Below the pieces are notes generated by a model. The model was given only the letters and a program-made list of their open reading frames with translations. It was not told where the DNA came from and made no database searches. The position numbers and the translations under genes are program-made. From Alteromonas sp. ASW11-130 (GTDB lineage: Bacteria > Pseudomonadota > Gammaproteobacteria > Enterobacterales > Alteromonadaceae), in assembly GCF_026183735.1 (NCBI RefSeq), contig NZ_JAPFRE010000027.1, positions 265,703 through 329,702 of the forward strand: 64,000 nt of DNA. The letters run 5' to 3'. Below, in pieces: positions 9,493-19,376 of the stretch. The number at the start of each line of letters is the position of its first letter. The stretch's first letter is position 1.

Positions 9493-10254
9493 GTGAGCAC
9501 TACAAGATCGCAGCTGTTACAAGAATTAAACGATTTACTGCAACCGGATAAAGTAAACGACTACTGTCCAAATGGACTGCAAGTCCAAGGAAAAAAAGAG
9601 ATAAATTTGATAATTACCGGAGTCACTGCTTCTCAGGCTCTTATAGAACGGGCTATTGCCAGTAATGCTGATGCGGTTTTAGTACATCATGGCTACTTTT
9701 GGAAAGGCGAGTCGCCAACGATTACCGGAATAAAATACAACCGCGTTGCTTCTTTAATTAAAAACGACATCAATTTGTTCGCGTACCATTTGCCTATTGA
9801 TATTCATCCCGCATTCGGCAACAACGTACAATTGGGAAAAATGCTAGAGTTAGATGGAATTAGTGCAGCTCCTTCTTTCTCCCCTGAAGGAATAGTTTTC
9901 CAGGGACATTACAATCAACCTAAATCAAGAAAGGAATTTGGTGACCTCATAGCCAATAGATTAAAAAGGGTGCCGTTGGTCGTAGGGGAGTCGACAAGAA
10001 AAATAGCAAAAGTGGCGTGGTGTACTGGTGGTGGGCAAAGTTTTATCGAACAGGCCCTTGCGCTGGGCGTCGATGCATTCGTCAGCGGCGAAATTTCTGA
10101 ACAAACTACGCATATTGCCCGCGAATCAGGAATTCATTATTTCGCCGCAGGACACCATGCTACAGAACGATACGGCGTAAAGGCCGTGGGCGAATATTTG
10201 GCCTCAACGTTAGATGTAGATGTGGAATTTATCGATATTGATAATCCGGCGTAA
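9493..10254 (+). CDS. ybgI: Nif3-like dinuclear-metal protein (YbgI)
   Basis: Nif3/DUF34 family protein, 253 residues from GTG 9493. The upstream in-frame ATG at 9400 would add a hydrophobic tail absent from relatives; AGGTG at 9483-9487 supports GTG 9493. E. coli YbgI forms a hexameric ring with two metals per subunit. Metal-binding His segments are visible as VHHGYFWKGE, FAYHLPIDIHP and AAGHHATERYG. DYCPNGLQVQG near the N-terminus is also typical. Its biochemical role is unsettled; roles in metal handling or GTP cyclohydrolase-like chemistry have been proposed. cmoM starts 3 bases later. Confidence 0.9.
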   Translation: MSTTRSQLLQELNDLLQPDKVNDYCPNGLQVQGKKEINLIITGVTASQALIERAIASNADAVLVHHGYFWKGESPTITGIKYNRVASLIKNDINLFAYHLPIDIHPAFGNNVQLGKMLELDGISAAPSFSPEGIVFQGHYNQPKSRKEFGDLIANRLKRVPLVVGESTRKIAKVAWCTGGGQSFIEQALALGVDAFVSGEISEQTTHIARESGIHYFAAGHHATERYGVKAVGEYLASTLDVDVEFIDIDNPA

Positions 10255-10256
10255 TT

Positions 10257-11015
10257 ATGAGTACCACGAAGAGTGACGTGCATTTTGACGGCTTGGCAGA
10301 TAAATTCGCCGCCAATATCTATGGCACGACTAAAGGACAATTAAGACATAGAGTGTTAATTCATGCCTTAACGAAGGTGCTGGAATCCCCATCTCAAACT
10401 GTTATTGAAGTGGGTGGGGGAACAGGCTTGATGACTAAAGTATTTCTAGAGGCTGGTCATGACGTAGTGTTTACAGATGCATCGGCAGAAATATTAGAGC
10501 ATGCCAAATTAAATTTAGACGGCATGGCAAACGTTGCGTTTCGTCATCAGCAATTACAGGAAGTATCAGATTTTCATCAATTTGACATCATTGTGTGTCA
10601 CGCGGTGCTTGAGTGGTTGCACGCGCCACTAGATACGTTGTCCCTCATGCTCAATCAGATGAAGCCAGGTAGTCGCTTGAGCTTAAGTTTTTTTAACTAC
10701 GATGCCACGCTTTTCACGAATGCGCTTTACGGCAATTTCGATTACATTGCACAGGGAATGAAAGTAAAAAATCAGGTTAAACTTAACCCTAAAAACCCAT
10801 TACGCCCGATGCACGTTATTGAGCATGTGAAGAGCGAAGGACTAGTCGTGGAACAAGTAACTGGCGTGCGTTGCTTTCATGATTACATGAAAGTCAAACC
10901 TGACAACGAGGAACAGTTGCAAAAGTTACTGGAGCTGGAGCTTCAACATTGCCAACAAGCTCCTTTTAAATGGCTGGGAAAATACGTACACCTGCTGATT
11001 AGGAAGCCCCATTAA
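10257..11015 (+). CDS. cmoM: tRNA 5-carboxymethoxyuridine methyltransferase
   Basis: SAM-dependent methyltransferase of 252 residues matching E. coli CmoM (formerly SmtA), which methylates the carboxyl of cmo5U at the tRNA wobble position. Visible features: FDGLADKFAANIYGTTKGQL at the N-terminus, SAM loop EVGGGTGLMTK, VFTDASAEIL, and CHAVLEWLHAP. The C-terminal GVRCFHDYMKVK and KYVHLLIRKP also match CmoM. It is 3 bases downstream of ybgI and overlaps the convergent peroxidase gene by 17 bases at the stop codons. Confidence 0.92.
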   Translation: MSTTKSDVHFDGLADKFAANIYGTTKGQLRHRVLIHALTKVLESPSQTVIEVGGGTGLMTKVFLEAGHDVVFTDASAEILEHAKLNLDGMANVAFRHQQLQEVSDFHQFDIIVCHAVLEWLHAPLDTLSLMLNQMKPGSRLSLSFFNYDATLFTNALYGNFDYIAQGMKVKNQVKLNPKNPLRPMHVIEHVKSEGLVVEQVTGVRCFHDYMKVKPDNEEQLQKLLELELQHCQQAPFKWLGKYVHLLIRKPH

Positions 11016-11493
11016 TGTAACGTTTAATTTCTGTGGTCAACGATTCAGGCTTAAAGGCGGGGGAAAAACGCCGGACTACTTTTCCTTCGCGATTAACTAA
11101 AAATTTAGTGAAGTTCCACTTAATGCGTTTTGATGCCAATAATCCGCGGGCTTCAGATTTAAGGTATTCAAAAAGTGGATGCGTATTGTCGCCATTTACT
11201 TCTATTTTTTTGAATAATGGGAAAGTAATTGAGTAGTTAAGGTTACAAAATTGCTTTATTTCCTCGTCGTTACCAGGCTCTTGATGACCAAACTGATCGC
11301 AGGGGAACGCGAGCACTGAAAACCCGTGACTAGAATATTGTTGATAGAGCTTTTCCAGACCTTCATACTGATACGTGAACCCGCATTTGCTAGCGGTGTT
11401 GACGATTAGCAGCACTTGGCCCGCAAATTCCTTTAACGATATTTCACTGCCATCGTTTTTTGTTGCGCTAAAATCGTAAGCCGACTTATCCAT
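10999..11493 (-). CDS. Glutathione peroxidase family protein
   Basis: Thiol peroxidase of 164 residues, like E. coli BtuE. The peroxidatic residue is Cys37 in NTASKCGFT, so it is a Cys rather than Sec enzyme. The other catalytic positions are present: Gln in FPCDQFG, and Trp/Asn in IKWNFTKFLVN. No signal peptide is seen, so it is cytoplasmic. It should reduce hydrogen peroxide or lipid hydroperoxides, probably using thioredoxin, as is common for bacterial Cys forms. It is convergent with cmoM. Confidence 0.92.
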   Translation of the reverse strand: MDKSAYDFSATKNDGSEISLKEFAGQVLLIVNTASKCGFTYQYEGLEKLYQQYSSHGFSVLAFPCDQFGHQEPGNDEEIKQFCNLNYSITFPLFKKIEVNGDNTHPLFEYLKSEARGLLASKRIKWNFTKFLVNREGKVVRRFSPAFKPESLTTEIKRYINGAS

Positions 11494-11591
11494 ATGTTTC
11501 CTTTACTATATTTTTACACCGAAGATATATGATGTCGTGATTCTTTGATAGTATTCTAAGACAACTTTTTAATTAGTGTATTACAGATTTT

Positions 11592-12458
11592 ATGAAGATA
11601 TCCAATGTGAGCTTTGTCGGGTTAGGAGTAATGGGGTTCCCGATGGCCGGGCATCTATCCTCTGCCGGGTACAATGTCACTGTTTTTAATCGCACCCAAT
11701 CTAAAGCCCAGGAGTGGGCCAGTAAGTATTCAGGAAAGGTAGCTACATCCCTTACTGAAGCAGCGACAGATCAAGATATCGTTTTCATGTGTGTGGGGGA
11801 TGACAATGATGTGTTGTCGGTCGGCAGTCAACTGCTAGAAAGCATGAAAAGCGGATCAATCTTAGTCGATCACACCACAGCATCGGCTGCCGTGGCGCGG
11901 GAAATTTATGCGGAAGCAAAAAGGTTAAAAATTGGTTTTATTGATGCCCCGGTTTCAGGCGGCCAGGCAGGTGCTCAAAACGGTCAACTTACTGTGATGT
12001 GTGGAGGCGAACAAAGTAACTTCGAGCGAGTAGAGTCGGTTATTCAATGTTATGCCCGCCATAGCCAATTGTTAGGCGACTGTGGGAGCGGTCAGTTAGC
12101 AAAAATGATGAATCAAATTTGCATTGCAGGTATTGTTCAAGGTTTAGCTGAAGCCCTTCACTTCGGTCAACAAGCGGGGTTAGATTGCGAACAAGTTATC
12201 AATGTTATCAGCAAAGGCGCGGCGCAATCCTGGCAGATGGAAAATCGCGCACATACTATGCTTAAGGGGGAGTATGAATTTGGGTTTGCGGTAGATTGGA
12301 TGCGTAAAGACTTGGCAATAGCGTTAGATGAAGCCCGACGTAATGGCTCTACACTCGCATTAACAGCTTTAGTTGACCAGTATTATGCTGACGTTCAGAA
12401 ACTGGGTGGAGAGCGCTGGGATACCTCAAGTTTGTTAACGCGTTTACGGAATAACTAG
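11592..12458 (+). CDS. NAD(P)-dependent beta-hydroxyacid dehydrogenase
   Basis: A 288-residue member of the 3-hydroxyisobutyrate/tartronate-semialdehyde reductase family. Rossmann motif GLGVMG at 10-15, substrate loop DAPVSGGQAGAQNGQL at 118-133 and catalytic Lys171 in GQLAKMMNQ are all intact. It is a paralogue of mmsB at 19.4 kb but stands alone, so the substrate (tartronate semialdehyde, succinic semialdehyde or another) cannot be fixed. It is flanked by non-metabolic genes, and no operon is evident. Confidence 0.88.
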   Translation: MKISNVSFVGLGVMGFPMAGHLSSAGYNVTVFNRTQSKAQEWASKYSGKVATSLTEAATDQDIVFMCVGDDNDVLSVGSQLLESMKSGSILVDHTTASAAVAREIYAEAKRLKIGFIDAPVSGGQAGAQNGQLTVMCGGEQSNFERVESVIQCYARHSQLLGDCGSGQLAKMMNQICIAGIVQGLAEALHFGQQAGLDCEQVINVISKGAAQSWQMENRAHTMLKGEYEFGFAVDWMRKDLAIALDEARRNGSTLALTALVDQYYADVQKLGGERWDTSSLLTRLRNN

Positions 12459-12747
12459 TTTATTGCAAACGAGTAGACTTCCCAGAGGCTATTGTAACGA
12501 CCGCCAAAGTGGTGGTCGGCAACGCTTCGTCATCTGCTCATCAATACTATCTTAAATATCGACGGTGTTCGTCTCCATTCCTAAAGCGGTGATATCTTAC
12601 AGTTTTTGTATATCAGAAAATGTTAAAATCTCGAAAAAGCACACGACCCCATACGCGTAGCTAACTCCACTTTACATTGACCGACGTGGTCATTCATTAA
12701 TTTAAATAGGTATCAAACAAGCAAATACCACATTCAATAGAAAATAA
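12459..12747. other. Intergenic region with one hairpin, no gene
   Basis: These 289 bases have no convincing coding frame. A hairpin at 12498-12518 (CGACCGCC/GGTGGTCG, one G.U pair) follows the dehydrogenase gene by about 40 bases but has no T-run. The region near 12690-12745 is AT-rich and probably carries the promoter of the next gene. Confidence 0.4.
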
Positions 12748-13575
12748 ATGAGATTCAGAAACAGGTTTGTTTTAGGGAGTTTATTAATCAGTCTAACTTC
12801 CCACGTTATGCCCCATGATTTTTGGCTTGAGCCGGGTCAGTACTATTACGATAAGCCGTCTTCCGTTCCCATTCAGTTTAAGATAGGTCATAAACATAAT
12901 ACTGATAGCTGGAACTTGCGGTGGGATAAAATCGTCGCGTTAAGAAACTATACCCCAAAAGGTGTTGTTGATATGGCTGCCAGCATAGTTCCAAAATCTA
13001 CTTCATCCTCCGGTGTGGCTAAAACACAAAAGCTTCGGTCAGGTACTTATATTATTGGTTTTGAGAGCTATCATAGTGTGAGTGAATTGAAGGCTGATAA
13101 ATTTAATGTCTATGCTCAAGAAGAAGGTCTCCATGACATTCTTAAATACAGAGAATCAAACGGAGTAACCAAATCCTCTGGAGTTGAATTATATTCACGC
13201 AAAGCAATAACCATTATTCAAGTTGGCAATGAGTTATCGGCGAATGTAATGACTCCCGTGGGCCACACCCTGGAAATTGTGCCCCTGCGTCATCCCTATG
13301 ACTTACCTGCCGATGGGGCGCTCGCCGCAAAAGTATTGTTTAAAGGCAAACCACTCCAGCACGCTCTGGTAGAAGCTGCTCCGTTGGCGGGGGCAGGGCA
13401 TAATACCCAGACGATGCGAACAAATAGTCACGGACGTGTTATGTTTAACTTTACTGACAAAGGTCCTGTTCTTCTTAACGTAATCTGGGGCGTCCCGCTG
13501 ATAAACAATAATCAGGCTGATTTCGAAACTTACTTTGCAAGTCTCACGTTTACGGTGAACCATTTAAGTGATTAA
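12748..13575 (+). CDS. DUF4198 periplasmic protein
   Basis: A 275-residue secreted protein with a signal peptide covering about residues 1-22 and the DUF4198 hallmark HDFWLEPGQYYYDKPSSVP right after it. The C-terminal part has an Ig-like beta-sandwich pattern (AKVLFKGKPLQHALVEA, NSHGRVMFNFTDKGPVLLNV). The family is often found near nickel/cobalt or TonB transport genes and may handle metal or carbohydrate ligands, but no function is proven and no transporter is adjacent here. Confidence 0.8.
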   Translation: MRFRNRFVLGSLLISLTSHVMPHDFWLEPGQYYYDKPSSVPIQFKIGHKHNTDSWNLRWDKIVALRNYTPKGVVDMAASIVPKSTSSSGVAKTQKLRSGTYIIGFESYHSVSELKADKFNVYAQEEGLHDILKYRESNGVTKSSGVELYSRKAITIIQVGNELSANVMTPVGHTLEIVPLRHPYDLPADGALAAKVLFKGKPLQHALVEAAPLAGAGHNTQTMRTNSHGRVMFNFTDKGPVLLNVIWGVPLINNNQADFETYFASLTFTVNHLSD

Positions 13576-13663
13576 TTTCTAATGGCTTAAACGATGCAAT
13601 ACCTACGTGGCTACGTGAAAGCTGCATAGTTTTGAAGTAATAGGATACGGGGTGTCAATAAAG

Positions 13664-15328
13664 TCAGCTATTATTCGAAGAAGGCTCTGATAAATTATCC
13701 ATGTCAGGTAGGGGCTGCATAAACAGCTGCTTCTTTTTTGCGACCGCTTGCTGTAACTGTTCAAAACGCTTTTTGTTGGCTGCACTCATCTGATTCATTG
13801 TTTCCAGTGTAGCGATTAACCCCGGTACGGTGCACCGTCTATAGACAGGCTGTTTGGCTTCGACCATACATTGTAAAAGGTTCAACGGGAAGGCGGCAAT
13901 ATCGGGCATAAGCTGAGAGGCTAAATAAAACTTTTCCATAGCGTTCGAATATTTTTTATCGACGAACATGATGGTCCCTTGTTCGTTTAGCTCCGCAGCC
14001 CGTTCTTCGGCAATACCCATACTCAACTCGCCGGAATAAATGGCGTCTTTATTACTTACCTGTTCGGCAATACTCATTAAATTCTGATTTCGTTGATGCG
14101 CCATTACCACCAAATTTTTGGCGCGTTCTTTATCTCCCAAACCGTTATATACTTTCGCAGCGGTGAGCAAGGTGGGAGGATCCGTTCGGAAAAAAACCTG
14201 CATATTGTCGCCGCTGATATAGTGTTTGGCTTTTTCTTCATCCCCCTCTAGTAACGCTGAATAAGCGAGCAGAAAATCGCGCTTTTGTATGAGTTGCAAA
14301 TCACCCTGATTGCGACCGGCGACACCCACCAGGCGTTTAGCCTGCATTACACTTTCAGCTCGATTACTCTGAGGCTGGTCTTCGGCAATGTTGAGATAAA
14401 AAGAAGCAAGTTCGAAGGTAAACTCGTTGAATTTGTCCCTGGCTGTTCGGTTTACCTCGCGTTTGCGCTGCAACAAGTCTATGCCTTCAATTACCTTGTC
14501 TTGTTTTTGGTACGAAATGGACTTTAATTTGGTGGCTTGTACACTCAGATCACTCACTTTAATTTGATCTAAAAAGTACTCAGCTTGAGGCCAATTTTGT
14601 TGTTCAAAACTAAGCCCCGCTAACCATTCGAAAGCTTTATCTTTTGCTAGATTTGTATTCACCATAGATTGAAGTTGCTCGGTACAGTGATGCCAGTCGC
14701 CATCGGCGTACTGACATTTAATTTTTCCCCACTGCGCCCACAACACCTTATCTGACTTTTCCAGCACCATATCGTATAAGTTGCGGGCCAATTTTATCTG
14801 ACCTGCTTCAATTAACAGGCGTGCTTTGAGTTTTTGCACATCTGTTTTAATTTTCGATGGTAAAGTTTTCCGCATCAAGCTAGTTAGTTTGACTACTGCA
14901 TCACGCGGGTCGTCATTATCTAACGAAAATAGAGCCGAGGAAACGTATTCTCGATAGTCGAGATAATGAAGGATTGAGCGCGTGATAGTGGCAATGGTGT
15001 AGGGTTTAATAATTAACATATCTGGATGCATATCAATTATTTGGCCAATAGTTTGAGGCATTCTATCGGAAGTGATAAAGATGATACCCGTGCTTGGCTT
15101 GATAAACCGGCTTTGCCTCAACTCCTGAACCCACTCAACCCCTGTTTTACTCTGTCCTAAATGAAAGTCCATTAGTATGAGTTCAAAGTTTTGTTTTTTT
15201 AATGCGGACTTAAGTTCTGTACCATTGCTAAAACTACTGATTTCAAATTGACCAAGTGGCAAAATATGGCTGCGGAGGTTCCCTCTTGCAGTTGCATTAT
15301 CTTCAACAATAGCCAAGCGATACAGCAT
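13664..15328 (-). CDS. Receiver-domain protein with TPR-like C-terminal region
   Basis: A 554-residue cytoplasmic protein. Residues 1-125 form a CheY-like receiver: IVEDNATARG with acidic Glu9/Asp10, phosphoacceptor Asp54 in LILMDFHLG, Thr/Ser in FITSDR and Lys in IIKPY. The rest is helical and repeat-rich, typical of tetratricopeptide repeats (for example ARNLYDMVLEKSDKVLWAQWG and AMEKFYLASQLMPDIAAFPLNL). No DNA-binding or enzymatic output is visible, so signalling is probably through protein-protein contact. No histidine kinase is adjacent. It shares architecture with the protein at 34994-36646, and a soluble kinase lies at 61282-62007. Confidence 0.85.
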   Translation of the reverse strand: MLYRLAIVEDNATARGNLRSHILPLGQFEISSFSNGTELKSALKKQNFELILMDFHLGQSKTGVEWVQELRQSRFIKPSTGIIFITSDRMPQTIGQIIDMHPDMLIIKPYTIATITRSILHYLDYREYVSSALFSLDNDDPRDAVVKLTSLMRKTLPSKIKTDVQKLKARLLIEAGQIKLARNLYDMVLEKSDKVLWAQWGKIKCQYADGDWHHCTEQLQSMVNTNLAKDKAFEWLAGLSFEQQNWPQAEYFLDQIKVSDLSVQATKLKSISYQKQDKVIEGIDLLQRKREVNRTARDKFNEFTFELASFYLNIAEDQPQSNRAESVMQAKRLVGVAGRNQGDLQLIQKRDFLLAYSALLEGDEEKAKHYISGDNMQVFFRTDPPTLLTAAKVYNGLGDKERAKNLVVMAHQRNQNLMSIAEQVSNKDAIYSGELSMGIAEERAAELNEQGTIMFVDKKYSNAMEKFYLASQLMPDIAAFPLNLLQCMVEAKQPVYRRCTVPGLIATLETMNQMSAANKKRFEQLQQAVAKKKQLFMQPLPDMDNLSEPSSNNS

Positions 15329-15493
15329 TTCTTTTCCTTTATGACATCATGTGATTGAAGCGGTAGACGTCAAACGATACAGATAGATTCTAGTTTCTCC
15401 ACTATAAAGGTAACGGGATAATTCGCAACTGAACTGTTAACATAACAGGGCTGTCACATTAAATTTACATGCAATTCTATATAGCATCTATGG

Positions 15494-15509
15494 TTTACGT
15501 TTACGTCAA
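15494..15509. promoter_or_regulatory. LiuR-like operator before the valine operon
   Basis: TTTACGTTTACGTCAA is an imperfect palindrome built on two ACGT cores, the pattern described for LiuR, the MerR-family regulator of branched-chain amino acid degradation in proteobacteria. It lies 56 bases before mmsA. The match is from memory of the motif; no liuR gene is in the window. Confidence 0.5.
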
Positions 15510-15564
15510 GGGTAACTTTTAGGTACTGTATGTCCATTACAGATCAGACAACGTTGAGGTTGCA

Positions 15565-17055
15565 ATGCAAAAGGTTCCTTTACTTATCAACGGAGAATTC
15601 GTTCAATCCTCCTGTGATTCATTTATCGATGTAACAAATCCGGCGGACAATTCAGTAATCGCCCAAGCTCCACGCGCTACTGACGCGGAAATGGAAACCG
15701 CCATTGCCAGTGCTGAAAAGGCATTCGAAACATGGCGCGAGGTGCCAGTTACCCAACGTGCGCGTATCATGATGCGCTATCAGGCTCTACTTAAAGAGCA
15801 TCAAGAAGAAATTGCAAAAATTCTGGCATCAGAAACAGGTAAAACCTTCGACGATGCTAAGGGCGATGTATGGCGTGGTATCGAAGTGGTTGAGCAAGCC
15901 ATGAACGTACCCTCGTTAATGATGGGGGAAACGGTTGAAAATGTAGCGCGTGGTATTGATACTTACAGCTATATCCAGCCATTAGGGGTGTGCGCTGGTA
16001 TTACGCCGTTTAATTTCCCGGCGATGATTCCTTTGTGGATGTTCCCCATGGCTATTGCGTGCGGGAATACATTTGTTCTAAAACCTTCTGAACAAGACCC
16101 ATTAACACCAATGAAATTGGCTGAATTGTTTAAAGAAGCGGGCGCACCTGACGGTGTCTTGAATGTTGTTCATGGTGGAAAAGAGCAGGTTGAACCGCTA
16201 CTGACTGATCCCAGAATCAAAGCTGTTTCTTTTGTAGGTTCAGTGCCTGTAGGTCAACATATCTATCGTACCGCTACATCACACATGAAGCGTGCGCAAT
16301 GTTTTGCCGGTGCGAAAAACCATACAGTAATTATGCCGGATGCTAACAAAGAACACGTTTTAAATAATTTGGTGGGTGCCTCCGTAGGCGCTGCTGGTCA
16401 GCGTTGTATGGCTATTTCGGTAGCGGTATTTGTGGGCGAATCGCAAAAATGGATCCCTGAATTAGCCGAAAGAATCAGTAAAGTTAAGCCGGGGCTATGG
16501 GACGACGAAAATGCAGGCTTTGGTCCGCTAATCAGCCCACAAGCTAAGGCGCGAGTGTTAAGCATGATCGATAAAGGCAAAGAGCAAGGAGCCAAGTGTT
16601 TAGTTGATGGTTCTGACTTTACGTTGAAAGGTTACGAGAAAGGAAATTGGATCGGTCCTACTGTATTTTCAGATGTCACCACCGATATGGATATTTACAA
16701 AGAAGAAATCTTTGGACCGGTACTTTCGTGCATGAGTGCAGAATCACTGGATGATGCTTTAGCGCTGGTTAACGCTAACCCTTATGGTAACGGTACTTCT
16801 ATTTTTACTAACAGCGGTCCGGCCGCTAGAAAATATCAGCGCGAAGTTACTGTAGGTCAAGTAGGTATTAATATTCCGATTCCAGTGCCATTACCATTCT
16901 TCTCATTTACCGGGTGGAAAAACTCTTTCTATGGAGATCTACATGCCTACGGAAAGCAAGCGATTCGTTTTTATTCAGAAACAAAAACAATTACGTCGCG
17001 CTGGCTGGAAGGGGATATTCCAGGTGGCCCAAATATGACTATCTCACTGGATTAG
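15565..17055 (+). CDS. mmsA: CoA-acylating methylmalonate-semialdehyde dehydrogenase
   Basis: Aldehyde-dehydrogenase superfamily enzyme of 496 residues that converts (methyl)malonate semialdehyde plus CoA and NAD+ to propionyl-CoA or acetyl-CoA, the last step of valine catabolism in the cytoplasm. Family features are [27 protein letters not shown], and catalytic Cys281 in [11 protein letters not shown]. The glutamate of the usual ALDH general-base motif is replaced by the CFAGAKNH segment, as expected for CoA-dependent MMSDH. It is the first gene of a four-gene operon and sits behind a LiuR-like box. Confidence 0.95.
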   Translation: MQKVPLLINGEFVQSSCDSFIDVTNPADNSVIAQAPRATDAEMETAIASAEKAFETWREVPVTQRARIMMRYQALLKEHQEEIAKILASETGKTFDDAKGDVWRGIEVVEQAMNVPSLMMGETVENVARGIDTYSYIQPLGVCAGITPFNFPAMIPLWMFPMAIACGNTFVLKPSEQDPLTPMKLAELFKEAGAPDGVLNVVHGGKEQVEPLLTDPRIKAVSFVGSVPVGQHIYRTATSHMKRAQCFAGAKNHTVIMPDANKEHVLNNLVGASVGAAGQRCMAISVAVFVGESQKWIPELAERISKVKPGLWDDENAGFGPLISPQAKARVLSMIDKGKEQGAKCLVDGSDFTLKGYEKGNWIGPTVFSDVTTDMDIYKEEIFGPVLSCMSAESLDDALALVNANPYGNGTSIFTNSGPAARKYQREVTVGQVGINIPIPVPLPFFSFTGWKNSFYGDLHAYGKQAIRFYSETKTITSRWLEGDIPGGPNMTISLD

Positions 17056-17067
17056 GCAGGAAATTGC

Positions 17068-18222
17068 ATGAACTTTGAGTTAACAGAAGACCAGATTGCA
17101 TTTGCACAAACTGCGAAGCAATTTGCCGAACAAGAATTAGCGCCGTTTGCGGCGCAATGGGACAAAGACCATCACTTTCCCGTAGAGGCTATCCAAAAGG
17201 CAGGTGAGCTTGGTTTTTGCGGGCTATATACACCGGAAGAAAGTGGGGGGCTAGGGCTTTCAAGACTAGATTCCTCAATTATTTTTGAAGAACTGTCCAT
17301 GGGCTGCACCACGACTACCGCCATGTTGACTATTCATAATATGGCCACATGGATGATTGCAACCTGGGGGCAGCAAGAAGTCAAAGATGCATGGTGTGGT
17401 GACCTTGTTACGGGTCAGAAACTCGCTTCATACTGTTTAACGGAACCTGGCTCCGGCTCTGATGCGGCCTCGCTCAAATCTACCGCCAAAGAGCAAGCTG
17501 GTGGTTACGTATTAAATGGTAGCAAAGTGTTCATCTCAGGCGCCGGCAGCACAGATGTGTTGGTAGTGATGGCCCGCACGGGTGAAGACGGTCCTAAAGG
17601 CGTTTCTGCCTTTGCGGTACCCGCTGATGCTGAAGGGATCAGTTATGGTAAGCCTGAAGAAAAAATGGGTTGGAATGCCCAGCCTACGCGCATGATCACT
17701 TTTGAAAATGTCATACTGAAGAAAAGCTGGCGCTTGGGAGAAGAAGGACAAGGCTTTAAAATGGCTATGCAGGGGCTTGATGGGGGACGTATTAATATTG
17801 CTACGTGCTCAATTGGCACCGCACAGCAAGCGCTCAATACTGCTCGAAACTATATGCAAGAACGTGAACAATTTGGTAAACCTATCGCAGCTTTCCAGGC
17901 TCTTCAGTTTAAGTTAGCTGATATGGCAACAGAGTTGGTTGCAGCTCGACAAATGGTACGTCTGGCCGCGTTTAAATTGGATAATGGTGATGCGGATAAA
18001 ACCACTTATTGTGCTATGGCTAAACGCTTCGCTACTGACATTGGGTTTAAAGTGTGTAACGAAGCACTGCAGTTGCATGGCGGGTACGGTTATATTAAAG
18101 AATACCCTCTCGAGCGCCACGTGCGTGATGTACGGGTTCACCAAATCCTTGAAGGGACTAACGAGATTATGCGCGTGATTATAGGACGTCGTCTGATTAG
18201 TGACGAACGAGAAATTCGATAA
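17068..18222 (+). CDS. Acyl-CoA dehydrogenase, probably isobutyryl-CoA dehydrogenase
   Basis: FAD-dependent enzyme of 384 residues. Signatures: YCLTEPGSGSDAASLKS (FAD-binding, 122-138), the ALQLHGGYGYIKEYPLER helix, and catalytic Glu362 in ILEGTNEIMR. It follows mmsA by 12 bases and precedes the HIBYL-CoA hydrolase gene, so isobutyryl-CoA to methacrylyl-CoA is the likely reaction. Electrons would pass to electron-transfer flavoprotein. An enoyl-CoA hydratase for the following step is not recognised within this operon. Confidence 0.9.
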   Translation: MNFELTEDQIAFAQTAKQFAEQELAPFAAQWDKDHHFPVEAIQKAGELGFCGLYTPEESGGLGLSRLDSSIIFEELSMGCTTTTAMLTIHNMATWMIATWGQQEVKDAWCGDLVTGQKLASYCLTEPGSGSDAASLKSTAKEQAGGYVLNGSKVFISGAGSTDVLVVMARTGEDGPKGVSAFAVPADAEGISYGKPEEKMGWNAQPTRMITFENVILKKSWRLGEEGQGFKMAMQGLDGGRINIATCSIGTAQQALNTARNYMQEREQFGKPIAAFQALQFKLADMATELVAARQMVRLAAFKLDNGDADKTTYCAMAKRFATDIGFKVCNEALQLHGGYGYIKEYPLERHVRDVRVHQILEGTNEIMRVIIGRRLISDEREIR

Positions 18223-18234
18223 GGAGTAAAGTTA

Positions 18235-19374
18235 ATGGTAGAAAGCCTAGATATGCAGTCTCCTGTGCTTGTGCGGGAAAAGGAGACATCTTCTGGTCAG
18301 CTTCTAGGGCACCTAACATTAAACAAGCCCAAAGCACTGAACGCACTTGATTTAGAAATGGCTAAGATAATGCTTGATGCACTTAAAAGCTGGCAAAATC
18401 GAGAAGATGTTGTCATGGTGTTAATCGATGGCTTTGGAGATAAAGCCTTCTGTGCTGGCGGCGATGTGGTTTCGATGCACCAGGCGATGAAAGCTTCGCC
18501 TGATGCCATTCCGGGTTTTTTGCAAGAATTCTTCACTGTGGAGTACGAATTAGACTTCACAATCCATACTTACTCAAAACCTGTGGTTGTATGGGGAAGT
18601 GGCATTGTAATGGGGGGAGGCATGGGGCTTTTATGTGGCGCGAGTCATAGAGTCGTCACCCCAAGTTCTCGTCTGGCGATGCCTGAAATAACGATTGGCC
18701 TTTATCCAGACGTTGGCGGAAGCTACTTCCTCCCACGTTTACCGGGTAAAAGCGGACTGTTTTTAGGATTAACGGGCGCAAGCCTCAACGCTGCTGATGC
18801 CTCATACGTTGGGTTAGCTGATCACATATGTGATGATGCTTCCAGAGACGATGCTATAAATGCGTTATTGTCACACAACTGGCTAACCGAAGACGACATA
18901 GCAGGTAAACTAAATCATCTGTTGTCAGGTTTTGTACCTGCGGAAGATGAAATCGCGCCATCCAATGTTGAAAGTCATCAAGCATTAATCGACGAACTGT
19001 GTCATTCGGATTTACTTTCTGACGTTGCTCAGAACATCAGGAATATGAAGACGGCCGATGATAAATGGCTAGCTCGTGCTCAAAAAACGTTTTTAGCGGG
19101 CTCCCCCATTACTGTTCATTTAGTCCAGCAACAAATTAAACGCGGTGCGGATTTGTCGTTAGCGGATTGTTTTAAAATGGAGCTAATAATGTCGTGTCGG
19201 TGTGGTGAAGTGGGCGAATTTCAGGAAGGTGTACGAGCGTTACTTATTGATAAAGATGGGGCGCCTAGTTGGCGTTTTGAATCGGTAGAAGACGTGCCGA
19301 TGAGTCTGGTTGAACACTTTTTTGCCTCCCCATGGGCAAGTTCTGAGCATCCTCTTTCGCTGCTAGGAGAATAA
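18235..19374 (+). CDS. 3-hydroxyisobutyryl-CoA hydrolase
   Basis: Crotonase-fold hydrolase of 379 residues; the length and the sequence are typical of HIBCH rather than of enoyl-CoA hydratase (about 260). The CoA pocket and oxyanion motif are AFCAGGD (71-77) and MGGGMGLL. Catalytic candidates are Glu151 in MPEITIG and Asp159 in YPDVGGSYFLPRL, the pair known in human HIBCH. It hydrolyses 3-hydroxyisobutyryl-CoA to free 3-hydroxyisobutyrate. AAGGAG at 18221-18226, eight bases before the ATG, supports the start. It overlaps nothing but is 12 bases from the previous gene and 2 bases from mmsB. Confidence 0.92.
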   Translation: MVESLDMQSPVLVREKETSSGQLLGHLTLNKPKALNALDLEMAKIMLDALKSWQNREDVVMVLIDGFGDKAFCAGGDVVSMHQAMKASPDAIPGFLQEFFTVEYELDFTIHTYSKPVVVWGSGIVMGGGMGLLCGASHRVVTPSSRLAMPEITIGLYPDVGGSYFLPRLPGKSGLFLGLTGASLNAADASYVGLADHICDDASRDDAINALLSHNWLTEDDIAGKLNHLLSGFVPAEDEIAPSNVESHQALIDELCHSDLLSDVAQNIRNMKTADDKWLARAQKTFLAGSPITVHLVQQQIKRGADLSLADCFKMELIMSCRCGEVGEFQEGVRALLIDKDGAPSWRFESVEDVPMSLVEHFFASPWASSEHPLSLLGE

Positions 19375-19376
19375 AA

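Noticed and set aside
12498-12518. Hairpin as a terminator for the 11592-12458 gene
   Set aside because: There is no T-run, and one stem position is only a G.U pair; I report it only as a feature of the intergenic region.
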